Made by a program: the position numbers and the translations under genes. Positions 16,530-26,210 of a stretch of 64,000 nucleotides of DNA are shown here, in pieces; positions within the stretch are counted from its first letter, which is position 1; every line of letters starts with the position of its first letter. The DNA is from Clostridium sp. CAG:914 (lineage in GTDB: Bacteria; Bacillota_I; Bacilli_A; RF39; UBA660), in NCBI GenBank assembly GCA_000437895.1, contig FR902129.1, forward strand, positions 30,953 to 94,952. The letters are read 5' to 3'. A model generated the notes under the pieces. That model had not been told where the DNA came from. It did not search any database and was given only the letters and a program-made list of their open reading frames with translations.

Positions 16530-17605
16530 TGAATAATATGTTTGGTTTGGAAATGAATCAGTTGGCTAAAATCAAAGTAATTGGTATTGGTGGTGGGGGA
16601 TGCAATGCTGTTAACCGTATGATAAATTCAGGACTAAAAGGTGTTGATTTTATCGTTGCCAATACTGATTTACAAGTCCTAAACGATTCATTAGCTCCAA
16701 CAAAAATACAGTTAGGAAGCGAACTAACTGATGGATTAGGTGCTGGTGCAAATCCTGAAATAGGAAGAGAAGCAGCACTAGAAAGCAAAGCTGAAATAGA
16801 AGATGCATTAAAAGGTGCTGATATGGTCTTTGTTACTTGTGGAATGGGCGGTGGAACTGGAACAGGTGCATCACCAATAATTGCCGAAGTAGCTCAAGAC
16901 TTAGGAGCCCTAACCGTAGGTATAGTTACAAAACCATTTAGCTTTGAAGGAAAGAAAAGAATGGAACAAGCTATTGCTGGCTTGGATGAATTAAAAAAAC
17001 ATGTAGATACCCTAATCGTAATACCTAATGATAGATTAAGAGAATTAATTGATAAGTCAACACCAATGCTTGAAGCATTCCGTGAAGTTGATAACATATT
17101 ACATAGAGGTGTTCAATCAATATCTGACTTAATTGCAATCACAGGTTTAGTAAACCTAGATTTTGCTGACGTCAAAGCTGTAATGAAAGATAGAGGAAAT
17201 GCATTAATAGGTATAGGTGTAGGTTCAGGTGAAAATAGAGCTGTTGAAGCTGCTAAACAAGCCGTATCTAGTCCACTATTAGAAACATCAATAAATGGTG
17301 CTACAGATGCCATCATAAATGTAACAGGAGGTTCATCACTTACATTATTTGAAGTGGAAGAAGCTGCTGAAGTAATAAGATCAGCTGCTAATACCGATAT
17401 AAATACAATATTTGGAGCCGTTATAAATGAAAATTTAAACGATGAAGTAATAATTACAGTTATAGCCACTGGATTTGAACAACCAAGCGAACCATTATAT
17501 CATAGTTTCAATTCTACTAATAGAGATGAAATGTATAAAGATACATCTGATGAAGATAATGAATTAGATATTCCTCCATTTATTAGAGATAGAGAAGATT
17601 ACTAA
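16529..17605 (+). CDS. ftsZ: Cell division protein FtsZ
   Basis: Tubulin-like GTPase that forms the Z ring. The 358 residues show the nucleotide site GIGGGGCNAVNRM (19-31), the tubulin signature GGGTGTGAS (107-115), the T7 loop NLDFADVKAVM, and the conserved C-terminal peptide DIPPFIRDR that binds FtsA. The linker before this peptide is short (about 25 residues). It is translationally coupled to ftsA and followed by a strong terminator, so ftsAZ is an isolated two-gene unit without the dcw neighbours. Confidence 0.98.
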   Translation: MNNMFGLEMNQLAKIKVIGIGGGGCNAVNRMINSGLKGVDFIVANTDLQVLNDSLAPTKIQLGSELTDGLGAGANPEIGREAALESKAEIEDALKGADMVFVTCGMGGGTGTGASPIIAEVAQDLGALTVGIVTKPFSFEGKKRMEQAIAGLDELKKHVDTLIVIPNDRLRELIDKSTPMLEAFREVDNILHRGVQSISDLIAITGLVNLDFADVKAVMKDRGNALIGIGVGSGENRAVEAAKQAVSSPLLETSINGATDAIINVTGGSSLTLFEVEEAAEVIRSAANTDINTIFGAVINENLNDEVIITVIATGFEQPSEPLYHSFNSTNRDEMYKDTSDEDNELDIPPFIRDREDY

Positions 17606-17630
17606 CAGGTTTTTATACCTGTTTTTTTTT
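17604..17630 (+). terminator. Terminator after ftsZ
   Basis: AACAGGT-TTTTAT-ACCTGTT followed by nine T residues; a strong intrinsic terminator. Confidence 0.92.
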
Positions 17631-17674
17631 ACCAAAATAATTAACATATTTTTTACATTATATTCCATTTATAG

Positions 17675-17703
17675 TAGACATATATCTACATTTTTGCTAT
17701 AAT
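17675..17703 (+). promoter_or_regulatory. Promoter of the surface-glycan operon
   Basis: TAGACA (17675-17680), 17-base spacer, extended -10 TGCTATAAT (TATAAT at 17698-17703). The leader that follows contains a 7-bp inverted repeat TACTACC / GGTAGTA (17719-17738), possibly a small hairpin or operator. No other full promoter was noticed until 33 kb. Confidence 0.75.
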
Positions 17704-17759
17704 TAACTTAAGGTAAAATACTACCAAAATAGGTAGTACATAATAGGTAGAGTGATAAT

Positions 17760-18659
17760 GTGAAATATTTTTTAAAGTTTATCTGTTTAATAGTTACATT
17801 TTTTATGTTAACTACTGGTGTATTAGCTTTAACAGTTAGCGAAAATAATATTGAGATTCCTAAATCAGATAGAAAAAGTATAGAATTGTCTACTAATAGT
17901 GAAGAAATGCTTACTAGCGTAGAATTCACTTTAGTATATACAACTTATGATATACCAGCAAGTTTTATAGTTAATCCTAATTATACAGATTCTAATCCTA
18001 ATGGTATAAAACATAAAATAATTTTTTCAGAACCAATTAATGGTAATATTATTTTAGGAAATATAAATATTAATGTTGTAGATGATCCAAAAGATAATGC
18101 TGGAACTGTTAATATACATAGTGCCATAGGATATACCGAATCAGGAGAAACTATTAATCTTACTAGTCAAAATATAAATGTTACAGTATTAAATAACAGA
18201 GAGACTAATACAGAAACAAATGAAATTGAAAAGCCAAAAGAAGACAAACATGAAGAAACAAAAGAATTTGATAAAAATGTCTTAAAAGAAATTAAATCAG
18301 ACCTTGTAAAAATAAATATTCAAAAAGATATCTTTGAATATACAATAACTATTAATAATGACATAGAAAAATTAGATTTAGAACCAGTAGCTATTAATAA
18401 ATCATATAAAGTAGAAATATCTAATCAAGAAATTGCTACATTAGAAGATAATAAAATAAATATAACTATTACTGATGATAAGGGTAATAAAATAGACTAT
18501 ATCATTAAAGTAAATATTTTAAAAGATATCTCTGATGTAGAAATAGATGATAGTGATTTTAAAGAAAAGAATACTTATAAAGGGAAATGGATAGTTTTAG
18601 TTATTATTTTTTCAACAATCTTGTTATTTGGATTAATTCTAACAAGAAAGAAAAAATAA
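17760..18659 (+). CDS. Membrane-anchored surface protein with cohesin-like and cadherin-like modules
   Basis: 299 residues starting at GTG 17760. A signal peptide (about 1-24, FICLIVTFFMLTTGVLA) is followed by a beta-rich module (about 25-145) with the SVEFTLVYTTYDIPASF pattern seen in cohesin-type or carbohydrate-binding folds, a charged linker (KPKEDKHEETKEF), a second beta module (about 178-262) resembling the cadherin-like beta-1 domain of Bacillota surface proteins, and a C-terminal membrane helix ending RKKK. No LPxTG motif is present, so it is anchored by the helix. It heads the glycan operon, so it may be the glycosylated protein or a scaffold. Function unproven. Confidence 0.6.
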   Translation: MKYFLKFICLIVTFFMLTTGVLALTVSENNIEIPKSDRKSIELSTNSEEMLTSVEFTLVYTTYDIPASFIVNPNYTDSNPNGIKHKIIFSEPINGNIILGNININVVDDPKDNAGTVNIHSAIGYTESGETINLTSQNINVTVLNNRETNTETNEIEKPKEDKHEETKEFDKNVLKEIKSDLVKINIQKDIFEYTITINNDIEKLDLEPVAINKSYKVEISNQEIATLEDNKINITITDDKGNKIDYIIKVNILKDISDVEIDDSDFKEKNTYKGKWIVLVIIFSTILLFGLILTRKKK

Positions 18660-18682
18660 TGGAGTAGGTAGGGAGTATTCAA

Positions 18683-20554
18683 ATGACAAAAATTAAAAAC
18701 ATAATAACACAAAAAAGAATAAGAATTGCAATGTTTATAGTATTAGATATACTAGCTATAACGATGTGTTCTTTTTTGGCGATAGGGTTGAGATTTGATT
18801 TTCATGACATACCAAATATATACATAGGCAATATTTATAATTATCTTTTAATTGATAGTATTATTATTGTTGCCATATTTTCAATATTCAAAATATATAA
18901 AAGTATGTGGTCATATGCTTCAATAACAGAGCTAATTAATATTATATTGGCATGCTCTAGCTATGAATTAATTGAATTTATTTATAAACAAATAATTAAT
19001 GTAAATATGCCAAGAAGTTATTACTTAATAAAGTTGATTCTATTATATATTTTTATTTCATCAATAAGATATTCATATCGTATTGCTAGAACAATGAGAG
19101 ACTACTATCGAGAAAAAAATGGATTAACTAATACAATGATAATTGGAGCTGGTGAAGCGGGAAGAATGCTAATAACGGAAATATATAATAATAAAACTAA
19201 TTTTAAAAATAAAGTTTGCTGTATTATTGATGATGATAAAAATAAAATTGGTAGTTATATTAAAAACATTCCTGTTGTAGGTTCAAGAAAAGAAATAAAA
19301 GAAAATGTTGATAAATATAATATTGAAGAAATTATTATTGCTATGCCGTCAATAAATAGAGAAAAGTTAAATCTAATAATTGATGAGTGTCAAAAGACAA
19401 AATGTGAAATCAAAACATTGCCCAGTCTAAGTGAGTTAGTAGGCAAACCAACAATGAAAAAGGTAAGACCACTATCGTACGAAGATTTTTTGGGAAGAAA
19501 AGAAATTGTTGTTAATATTAATGAAATTTCTTCATCATTAAAAGACAAAAAAATTATTGTAACTGGTGGTGGCGGTTCAATCGGTAGTGAATTATGTAGG
19601 CAAATAGCCAAATGTAAGCCTAAAGAATTGATTATCTTTGATATTTATGAGAATAATGCTTATGAAATAGAGCAAGAATTAAAAAGAACTTATCCCCACT
19701 TGAATTTAAAAACAATAATCGGATCAGTTAGAGACTATGATAGATTAGAAAATGTATTTAAAAAATACAAACCAGAATATGTCTTTCATGCTGCAGCACA
19801 TAAACATGTACCATTGATGGAAAATAGTCCCAATGAAGCAATTAAAAATAATTGTCTTGGAACACTTAATACTGTAAAAATAGCCGATAAATATAAAGTT
19901 AAGAAATTTGTCTTAATTTCCACAGACAAAGCAGTAAGGCCAACAAATATTATGGGAGCAACGAAAAGAATTTGTGAAATGATCATTCAGGCTTATGATA
20001 AAAAATCTAAAACAGATTATGTGGCTGTTAGATTTGGTAATGTGCTAGGTTCTAATGGATCAGTAATTCCATTATTTCTAAAGCAAATAGAAAATGGGGG
20101 ACCAGTAACAGTAACGCACAAAAATATTACAAGATACTTTATGACTATTCCAGAAGCAGTTTCATTAATTTTGCAAGCCTTTTGTTATGCTGAAGGTGGC
20201 GAAATATTTGTTTTAGATATGGGAGAACCTGTAAAAATATATGATTTAGCAAAAAAATTAATTAGATATAAAGGATATGAACCTAACATTGATATTCCTA
20301 TAAAAATAACAGGATTAAGACCTGGAGAAAAACTATATGAAGAATTACTTATGGAAGAAGAAGGACTAAAAGCCACTCCTAATAAACTTATTCATATAGG
20401 TAAACCAATTGAAATGGATGATGCAAAGTTCTTTAAAAAACTAGACAAACTCATTACTGCATCATATAAAAATAATAATGATATTAAAGAAAAAGTAGCT
20501 ACAATTGTAGATACATATACAATAGATAAAGGAAGTAATCAAAATGAAAAATAA
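18683..20554 (+). CDS. Membrane nucleotide-sugar 4,6-dehydratase (PglF/CapD type)
   Basis: 623 residues: four transmembrane helices (about 15-130), a first Rossmann domain with IIGAGEAGRML, and a second extended-SDR domain starting VTGGGGSIGSELCRQ. The active site shows STDKAVRP in place of the usual YxxxK arrangement, as in PglF, WbpM and FlaA1. It should convert UDP-GlcNAc (or a close relative) to the 4-keto-6-deoxy sugar on the cytoplasmic face. The last bases overlap the next gene, an aminotransferase that would use this product, as in the UDP-bacillosamine pathway. Confidence 0.88.
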   Translation: MTKIKNIITQKRIRIAMFIVLDILAITMCSFLAIGLRFDFHDIPNIYIGNIYNYLLIDSIIIVAIFSIFKIYKSMWSYASITELINIILACSSYELIEFIYKQIINVNMPRSYYLIKLILLYIFISSIRYSYRIARTMRDYYREKNGLTNTMIIGAGEAGRMLITEIYNNKTNFKNKVCCIIDDDKNKIGSYIKNIPVVGSRKEIKENVDKYNIEEIIIAMPSINREKLNLIIDECQKTKCEIKTLPSLSELVGKPTMKKVRPLSYEDFLGRKEIVVNINEISSSLKDKKIIVTGGGGSIGSELCRQIAKCKPKELIIFDIYENNAYEIEQELKRTYPHLNLKTIIGSVRDYDRLENVFKKYKPEYVFHAAAHKHVPLMENSPNEAIKNNCLGTLNTVKIADKYKVKKFVLISTDKAVRPTNIMGATKRICEMIIQAYDKKSKTDYVAVRFGNVLGSNGSVIPLFLKQIENGGPVTVTHKNITRYFMTIPEAVSLILQAFCYAEGGEIFVLDMGEPVKIYDLAKKLIRYKGYEPNIDIPIKITGLRPGEKLYEELLMEEEGLKATPNKLIHIGKPIEMDDAKFFKKLDKLITASYKNNNDIKEKVATIVDTYTIDKGSNQNEK

Positions 20555-21809
20555 AAAAATTATGCCATTTAAAGAAAAAATATGGTTAAGTTCTCCAACA
20601 ATGCATGATGGAGAAGAATTAAAATATATGAAAGAAGCCTATGATACTAATTGGATGAGTACAATAGGAGAAAATATTAATCAAATAGAAAGTATTACTT
20701 GTAAAAAAATAGGATGTAAATATTCTGTGGCTCTATCTTCAGGAACCGCTGCTTTGCATTTGGCTATTAAATTAGCTGGTGTTAAAAAAGGGGATTATGT
20801 TTTCTGTTCTGATATGACATTTGCTGCTACAGCTAATCCAATCGTTTATGAGGGAGGAATTCCAGTATTTATTGATACAGAATATGATACATGGAATATG
20901 GATCCAGTAGCATTAGAAAAAGCCTTTGAAATTTATCCAGAAGTAAAAATAGTAGTGTTAGCTCATTTATATGGAACTCCAGGTAAAATTGATGAGATCA
21001 AAAAAATATGTGATAAAAATAAAGCTATTCTAATAGAAGATGCGGCTGAATCATTAGGAGCAACTTATAAGGGAAAACAAACTGGAACATTTGGAAATTA
21101 TAGTTGTATCTCATTTAATGGAAATAAAATAATAACAGGTTCTTCTGGAGGAATGTTACTAACAGACAATAAAGAAGCTGCTGAAAAAACTAAAAAATGG
21201 GCTACACAATCTAGAGAAAATGCCTCTTGGTATCAACATGAAGAATTAGGCTATAATTATCGAATGAGTAATGTAGTTGCTGGAGTGGTAAGAGGACAAT
21301 ATCCATTTCTAGAAGAACATATAAGAAGTAAAAAAGAAATATATTCTAGATATAAAGAAGGATTTAAAGATTTACCACTTAAAATGAATCCATATGATAA
21401 GAAAAACAGTGAGCCAAATTTTTGGTTAAGTTGTTTAATTATTGATGAAAATGCAATGAGTAAACAAGTAAGAGGGGAACAAGATGCACTATACATTAGT
21501 GAAAAAGGTAAAAGTAGCCCCACAGAAATATTAGAAACATTAGCAAAATACAATGTAGAAGGAAGACCAATATGGAAACCTATGCACATGCAACCAATTT
21601 ATAGAATGAATCCATTCATAACAAGAGAAGGCAATGGAAGATCTAAAACAAATGCTTATATTAATGGTGGATATTATGGAAAAGATGGACAACCTTTAGA
21701 TATAGGAAATGATATTTTCAATAGAGGTGTATGTTTACCAAGTGATAATAAAATGACAAAAAAACAACAAGATATAATAATTGAAATAATAAAAAAATGT
21801 TTTGAATAA
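20544..21809 (+). CDS. DegT/DnrJ/EryC1 family sugar aminotransferase
   Basis: 421-residue PLP enzyme of fold type I. The N-terminal SSGTAALHLAIKLAGVKKGD, the aspartate in LIEDAAESLGA, and the Schiff-base lysine in FNGNKIITGSSGG are all visible. It should add an amino group from glutamate to the 4-keto sugar made by the upstream dehydratase (PglE-like step). It overlaps the dehydratase gene by 11 bases. A loop of about 15 residues around GEQDALYISEKGKSSPTE appears as an insertion relative to the family core. Confidence 0.9.
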   Translation: MKNKKIMPFKEKIWLSSPTMHDGEELKYMKEAYDTNWMSTIGENINQIESITCKKIGCKYSVALSSGTAALHLAIKLAGVKKGDYVFCSDMTFAATANPIVYEGGIPVFIDTEYDTWNMDPVALEKAFEIYPEVKIVVLAHLYGTPGKIDEIKKICDKNKAILIEDAAESLGATYKGKQTGTFGNYSCISFNGNKIITGSSGGMLLTDNKEAAEKTKKWATQSRENASWYQHEELGYNYRMSNVVAGVVRGQYPFLEEHIRSKKEIYSRYKEGFKDLPLKMNPYDKKNSEPNFWLSCLIIDENAMSKQVRGEQDALYISEKGKSSPTEILETLAKYNVEGRPIWKPMHMQPIYRMNPFITREGNGRSKTNAYINGGYYGKDGQPLDIGNDIFNRGVCLPSDNKMTKKQQDIIIEIIKKCFE

Positions 21810-21827
21810 ATTAATGGAGAAAATATT

Positions 21828-22454
21828 ATGTATAAAAAATATATAAAAAGAATACTTGATATAATACTGTCATTAATAGCTATCATTATAACATTACCAA
21901 TATTTTTAATAGTAGGTATCCTTATCTTGATATTTATTGGTCAACCTGCCATCTTTAGACAAAAAAGACCAGGAAAAAATGAAAAAATATTTACCATGTA
22001 TAAATTTAGAACTATGACCAATAAAAAAGATGAAGATGGTAATCTCTTACCAGATGAATTAAGACTAACTAAATTAGGTAAATTTTTAAGAAAAACTTCT
22101 CTTGATGAAATACCAGAATTTATCAATATCTTAAAAGGAGATATGTCACTTGTAGGCCCAAGACCCCTTTTAGTAGAATACTTACCATATTATACAGAAG
22201 AAGAACATCATCGTCATGATGTAAGACCAGGTTTAACAGGGCTTGCTCAAGTAAATGGCAGAAATAATTTGGATTGGGATAAAAGATTAAAAAAAGATAT
22301 AGAATATGTTAATAATATCACATTTATAAATGATACTAAAATTATTTTAAAAACTATTAAAAAGGTGTTTGCAAGAGAAGATATTATAATAAGAGGTACT
22401 GGTAATATAGTTGATTTCAATAAATATAGGAGTAATAAAATAATAAAGAATTGA
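21828..22454 (+). CDS. Initiating phosphoglycosyltransferase (PglC/WecP-like sugar transferase)
   Basis: 208 residues with one N-terminal membrane segment and the bacterial sugar-transferase core: KRPGKNEKIFTMYKFRTM, SLDEIPEFINILKGDMSLVG with the catalytic D-E pair, GPRPL, and RPGLTGLAQVNGRN. It transfers a sugar-1-phosphate from the nucleotide sugar to undecaprenyl phosphate, starting the lipid-linked glycan. Together with the two upstream genes this gives dehydratase, aminotransferase and priming transferase in one run. Confidence 0.93.
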   Translation: MYKKYIKRILDIILSLIAIIITLPIFLIVGILILIFIGQPAIFRQKRPGKNEKIFTMYKFRTMTNKKDEDGNLLPDELRLTKLGKFLRKTSLDEIPEFINILKGDMSLVGPRPLLVEYLPYYTEEEHHRHDVRPGLTGLAQVNGRNNLDWDKRLKKDIEYVNNITFINDTKIILKTIKKVFAREDIIIRGTGNIVDFNKYRSNKIIKN

Positions 22455-22464
22455 TGGTGTTAAA

Positions 22465-22992
22465 ATGAATTTATTAGGAAAAAAAGTATTATTAAAACCA
22501 TTAGAAAAAGACGATATGGAAATATTACATTTTATGATTAATGACCCAGATATGTCAAATATGGTTGTAGGATGGTCTAAGCCAATCTCAATGGTTGAAC
22601 AAGAAAGATGGTTTGAAAATTTAAAAAATGATTTAAACATAAGATATGCAATTTCTTATAATGGCAAAACTGTTGGCTGTGCTATTATACATGATATTGA
22701 TTGGAAAAATAAATCAGTAACATTAAGTATAAAAGTATTAAAAGATTATTGTAAAATAGGTATAGGAAAAGATACAATAAAAACACTTATTGAATATTGC
22801 TTTAATGAATTAAATGTAAATAGAATTTGTGCTGAGGTATTAGATTATAATATTTCTTCTAATTCACTATTTAAATCTTGTGGTTTTGTTTTGGAAGGAA
22901 CAAAAAGAAATGCCATATATAAAAAAGGAAAGTATAATTCATTAAATTTATATTCTATTTTGAAAGAAGAGTATAATGAAGGAAATAGGTAG
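22465..22992 (+). CDS. GNAT acetyltransferase, possibly amino-sugar N-acetyltransferase
   Basis: 175 residues of GNAT fold (RimJ/PseH-like). It begins NLLGKKVLLKPLEKDDME, shows the acetyl-CoA loop in KIGIGKDTIKTLIEY and ends with the family strand NRICAEVLDYNISSNSLFKSCGF. In the neighbourhood of a UDP-sugar 4-aminotransferase, the natural role would be N-acetylation of the 4-amino group, as PseH does. The left-handed beta-helix enzyme PglD that normally does this for bacillosamine is absent here. The role is inferred from position. Confidence 0.72.
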   Translation: MNLLGKKVLLKPLEKDDMEILHFMINDPDMSNMVVGWSKPISMVEQERWFENLKNDLNIRYAISYNGKTVGCAIIHDIDWKNKSVTLSIKVLKDYCKIGIGKDTIKTLIEYCFNELNVNRICAEVLDYNISSNSLFKSCGFVLEGTKRNAIYKKGKYNSLNLYSILKEEYNEGNR

Positions 22993-24037
22993 TGAGTTTT
23001 ATAATATTATTCAAAATAGTGAATTATTAAATAATTTTAAAAATAATGATAATACTTTGTATACCATAAGTGGTCGAACAGCTATAAATTTTATATTAAA
23101 AAATATTAATATTAGCGAAGGTATTGTTTATATGCCAAGCTATTGCTGTGAATCAATGATAATTCCTTTTTTAGAAAATAAGTATAAAATATTGTTTTAT
23201 AATATTTTTATTCAAAATGGCAAATTAAAATATAATATAGATACTAATATAAAGTGTGATGTATTTTTTGCAATGTCATATTTTGGATTTACTAGTACAA
23301 ATATGGACATTTACATAAAAGAATTTAATAATAAAAATATAATTGTTATTGAAGACATTACACATAGATTACTATGTGATAACTCTTACTGTAAATATTC
23401 AGATTATATTGTAGCTAGTATTAGAAAATGGATACCTATATATACAGGTGGTGTTGCAATATCCTTAAATAATAAATTTCTTTTAAATAAAGAAAATTAT
23501 CAGACTAACTCTAAACTTGTTCTGTTAAGAAAAAAAGCAATGAATTTAAAAAGAAATTATATAATAGAAAAAATAGAATGCAAAAAAAAGTATTTATATT
23601 TATTTGATGTTACTAATAATATGTTTAAAGATTGCAGTATAAAATTAATGGATAATGAATCCTTAAATATATTAAATAAAACTAACATCGAACAAATAAA
23701 AAAAATAAGAAAAAATAATGCTAAAATAATCATAGATAAGATAAAGGAAAATCCTAATGTAGAATTATTATGTGAATATGAAAAATCTGATTGTCCATTG
23801 TTTGTTCCGGTAATATTAAAAAATGTAAATATAAATAAATTAAAAGAAAAACTTATTGATAATAGTATCTATTTACCAACACATTGGCCAAAATCTAAAT
23901 ATATTACTACTAACATTTCAGATATAATATATTATTCAGAATTATCTTTAGTATGTGATCAAAGGTATAATAAAGAAGAGATTATTAATTATATTGATAC
24001 TTTTTTAAAAATAGTTTCGAGGTGTAAATATGAATGA
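22976..24037 (+). CDS. PLP-dependent aminotransferase-fold protein of the glycan cluster
   Basis: 353 residues weakly resembling DegT-type aminotransferases. SGRTAINFILKNINI matches the N-terminal cofactor region, VIEDITHRL resembles the aspartate strand, and IRKWIPIYTGGVA carries a lysine where the cofactor would attach. It is divergent, with no canonical S-x2-x2-K-x4-GEGG motif. It overlaps the GNAT gene and the following FemAB-like gene. Probable role: transamination of a second sugar or a modified donor for the next gene. Confidence in the fold is moderate, in the reaction low. Confidence 0.55.
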   Translation: MKEIGSEFYNIIQNSELLNNFKNNDNTLYTISGRTAINFILKNINISEGIVYMPSYCCESMIIPFLENKYKILFYNIFIQNGKLKYNIDTNIKCDVFFAMSYFGFTSTNMDIYIKEFNNKNIIVIEDITHRLLCDNSYCKYSDYIVASIRKWIPIYTGGVAISLNNKFLLNKENYQTNSKLVLLRKKAMNLKRNYIIEKIECKKKYLYLFDVTNNMFKDCSIKLMDNESLNILNKTNIEQIKKIRKNNAKIIIDKIKENPNVELLCEYEKSDCPLFVPVILKNVNINKLKEKLIDNSIYLPTHWPKSKYITTNISDIIYYSELSLVCDQRYNKEEIINYIDTFLKIVSRCKYE

Positions 24038-25013
24038 TATTTATTTTGATAGAAATTATGGGAAATTATATGAAAAAATCGAAAATGGAAAAGTTGTTAT
24101 TTATAAGTTAAAAACATCTAATGGAATAATAACCAACCAATTTATAAAAAGAGAAATACCAATTGAAATTGATAATCATAAATATTATGACATTGTTACA
24201 CCATATGGATATGGTGGTCCTGTTATTGAAAAAATTAGTGGTGATAAGGATACACTTTTATTAGAATATGAAGAAAACTTTAGTAAATATTGCAAGAAAA
24301 ATTATATTGTAGCTGAATTTATAAGATTTCATCCGTTAGCAAACAATGCATTAGATTTTAAAACTATTTATGAAGTAACATATAATAGACATACATTAGG
24401 AACTAATTTAAAAGAATATGACGATCCAGTAGCAAGTGAATTTTCTAAAAGTTGTAAGCAAAATATAAGAAAAAAATTAGCTTTAGGTATGAGTTATAGG
24501 ATTACTCTAAACCCTAAAGATTTATCAACTTTCAAGGATTGTTATTATTCCACAATGGAAAGAAACGAAGCAACTGATTATTATTATTTTGATGATTCGT
24601 ATTTTGAAATGATAAAAAAATATTTTGGCAATAATACAATTCTTGTTGAAGTCATATATGAAAATAGAACTATAGCTGCAGGCTTATATTTTTTGTGGAA
24701 TAAAGTAATTCATATACACCTATCTGGAACATTAAAAGAATATTTACATTTATCTCCAGCATACATATTAAGATATGCAATAACAAAATGGGGAAAAGAA
24801 AATGGATATGAATTAATTCATCACGGTGGTGGAAGAAGTTCAAATGAAGATGATAGTTTATATTTATTTAAAAAACAATTTGCTAAAAATACAAGATTTG
24901 ATTTTTACTTAGGTAAAAAGACATGGAATATAGAAATTTATAATGAATTATGTAACAAAAAAGGAGTTTCTAAAGAATCAGACTATTTTCCGGCATATAG
25001 AAAGGAGAATTAA
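24030..25013 (+). CDS. FemAB-like GNAT acyltransferase
   Basis: 327 residues resembling the FemABX or Acetyltransf_6 type: the stretch NRHTLGTNLKEYDDP, the K-rich KQNIRKKLALGM, RNEATDYYYFDD and a core strand ending AGLYFLWNKVIHIHLSGTL then SPAYILRYAITKWGKENGYE. FemX proteins use aminoacyl-tRNA as donor; others attach acyl groups to polysaccharides. Here it lies between an aminotransferase-like gene and glycosyltransferases, so a decorating transferase of the glycan is likely. The exact donor is unknown. Confidence 0.6.
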   Translation: MNDIYFDRNYGKLYEKIENGKVVIYKLKTSNGIITNQFIKREIPIEIDNHKYYDIVTPYGYGGPVIEKISGDKDTLLLEYEENFSKYCKKNYIVAEFIRFHPLANNALDFKTIYEVTYNRHTLGTNLKEYDDPVASEFSKSCKQNIRKKLALGMSYRITLNPKDLSTFKDCYYSTMERNEATDYYYFDDSYFEMIKKYFGNNTILVEVIYENRTIAAGLYFLWNKVIHIHLSGTLKEYLHLSPAYILRYAITKWGKENGYELIHHGGGRSSNEDDSLYLFKKQFAKNTRFDFYLGKKTWNIEIYNELCNKKGVSKESDYFPAYRKEN

Positions 25014-25015
25014 TT

Positions 25016-26206
25016 ATGAAAATATTAATGATTGCAAACTTCGTTTCATTTCCTTTTGAAGGTGGAAATAGTAGATTTACATATATTTTGAATATGTTAG
25101 ACCATAAAAAAAATCAATTAGAATTAGTCACATCTAATTTTAGACATAGTACAAAATCAAAAAGAGAATATAGTCCTGAAGAATTAAGTAAAGTGTCATA
25201 CAAAATAACTTTATTAGATGAACCAGGGTATAAAAAAAATGTTTCTATTAAAAGATTTTATAGTCATAAAATATTATCAATTAATCTAAAAAAATATTTA
25301 AAAAAAATTGATAAACCTGATTTAATATATTGTGCTGTTCCATCTTTAGATTTAGCAAAAGAAGCAGCAAAATATGCCAAAAATAACAATATAAGATTTA
25401 TAATAGATGTACAAGATTTGTGGCCTGAAGCATTTAAAATGGTATTTAAAATTCCTATCATTAAAGATATAGTTTTTTTGCCACTAACATTAAAAGCTAA
25501 TTATATCTACAAAAATGCTGATGATATTATTGCTGTTTCCGAAACATATGCAAATAGAGCAAGCAAAGTAAACAAAAAATACAATAATAAATTAAGTGTG
25601 TTTCTTGGGACAGATTTAGAAAATTTTGATAAAATATCAACTATAAGTAGAAAAAATAAAGAAGACATTATAGTTGTATATATTGGAACATTAGGGCATA
25701 GTTATAATTTATTAGATACTATTAGGGCTATTAAAATTTTAAATGACAAAGGTATAAACAACATATTATTTAAAATAATGGGAGATGGTCCATTAAAAGA
25801 AATGTTTGAGTTAGAAGCAAAAAAATTAAATGTTAAATGTGATTTTAGTGGGAGACTTCCATATGAAAAAATGGTACAAGAACTAAGAAACTGTGATATA
25901 GCTATAAACCCTATTATGAAAAACGCTGCACAAAGTATAATTAATAAAGTGGGAGATTATGCAAGTGCTGGGCTCCCTGTTATTAATACTCAAGAATGCT
26001 TAGAATATAGAACCCTTGTAAAAGATTATGAATTAGGAATAAATTGTATAAATGATCCAAAAGATATTGCTGATAAAATTGAAATATTAATTAATGATAC
26101 AAAATTGAGAAAAAAAATGGGAAAAAATAATAGAAAATTAGCAGAAGAAAAATTTGATAGAAAAATAACATATAATAAAATTAAAAAAATAATAGAAAGA
26201 GGGTAA
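25016..26206 (+). CDS. Glycosyltransferase family 4 (WbpH/PglA-like)
   Basis: 396 residues with GT-B fold. The N-terminal domain has an FVSFPFEGGNSRFTYIL loop, and the C-terminal donor domain shows YIGTLGHSYNLLDTI, IMGDGPLKEMFE and a GDYASAGLPVINT segment that replaces the EALA-type site. It would elongate the lipid-linked glycan on the cytoplasmic side. It starts at ATG 25016, two bases after the previous gene. Donor and linkage unknown. Confidence 0.88.
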   Translation: MKILMIANFVSFPFEGGNSRFTYILNMLDHKKNQLELVTSNFRHSTKSKREYSPEELSKVSYKITLLDEPGYKKNVSIKRFYSHKILSINLKKYLKKIDKPDLIYCAVPSLDLAKEAAKYAKNNNIRFIIDVQDLWPEAFKMVFKIPIIKDIVFLPLTLKANYIYKNADDIIAVSETYANRASKVNKKYNNKLSVFLGTDLENFDKISTISRKNKEDIIVVYIGTLGHSYNLLDTIRAIKILNDKGINNILFKIMGDGPLKEMFELEAKKLNVKCDFSGRLPYEKMVQELRNCDIAINPIMKNAAQSIINKVGDYASAGLPVINTQECLEYRTLVKDYELGINCINDPKDIADKIEILINDTKLRKKMGKNNRKLAEEKFDRKITYNKIKKIIERG

Positions 26207-26210
26207 TGAT

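Noticed and set aside
17719..17738. Riboswitch in the leader of the glycan operon
   Set aside because: Only a 7-bp inverted repeat is present and the leader is about 50 bases, too short for a known aptamer.
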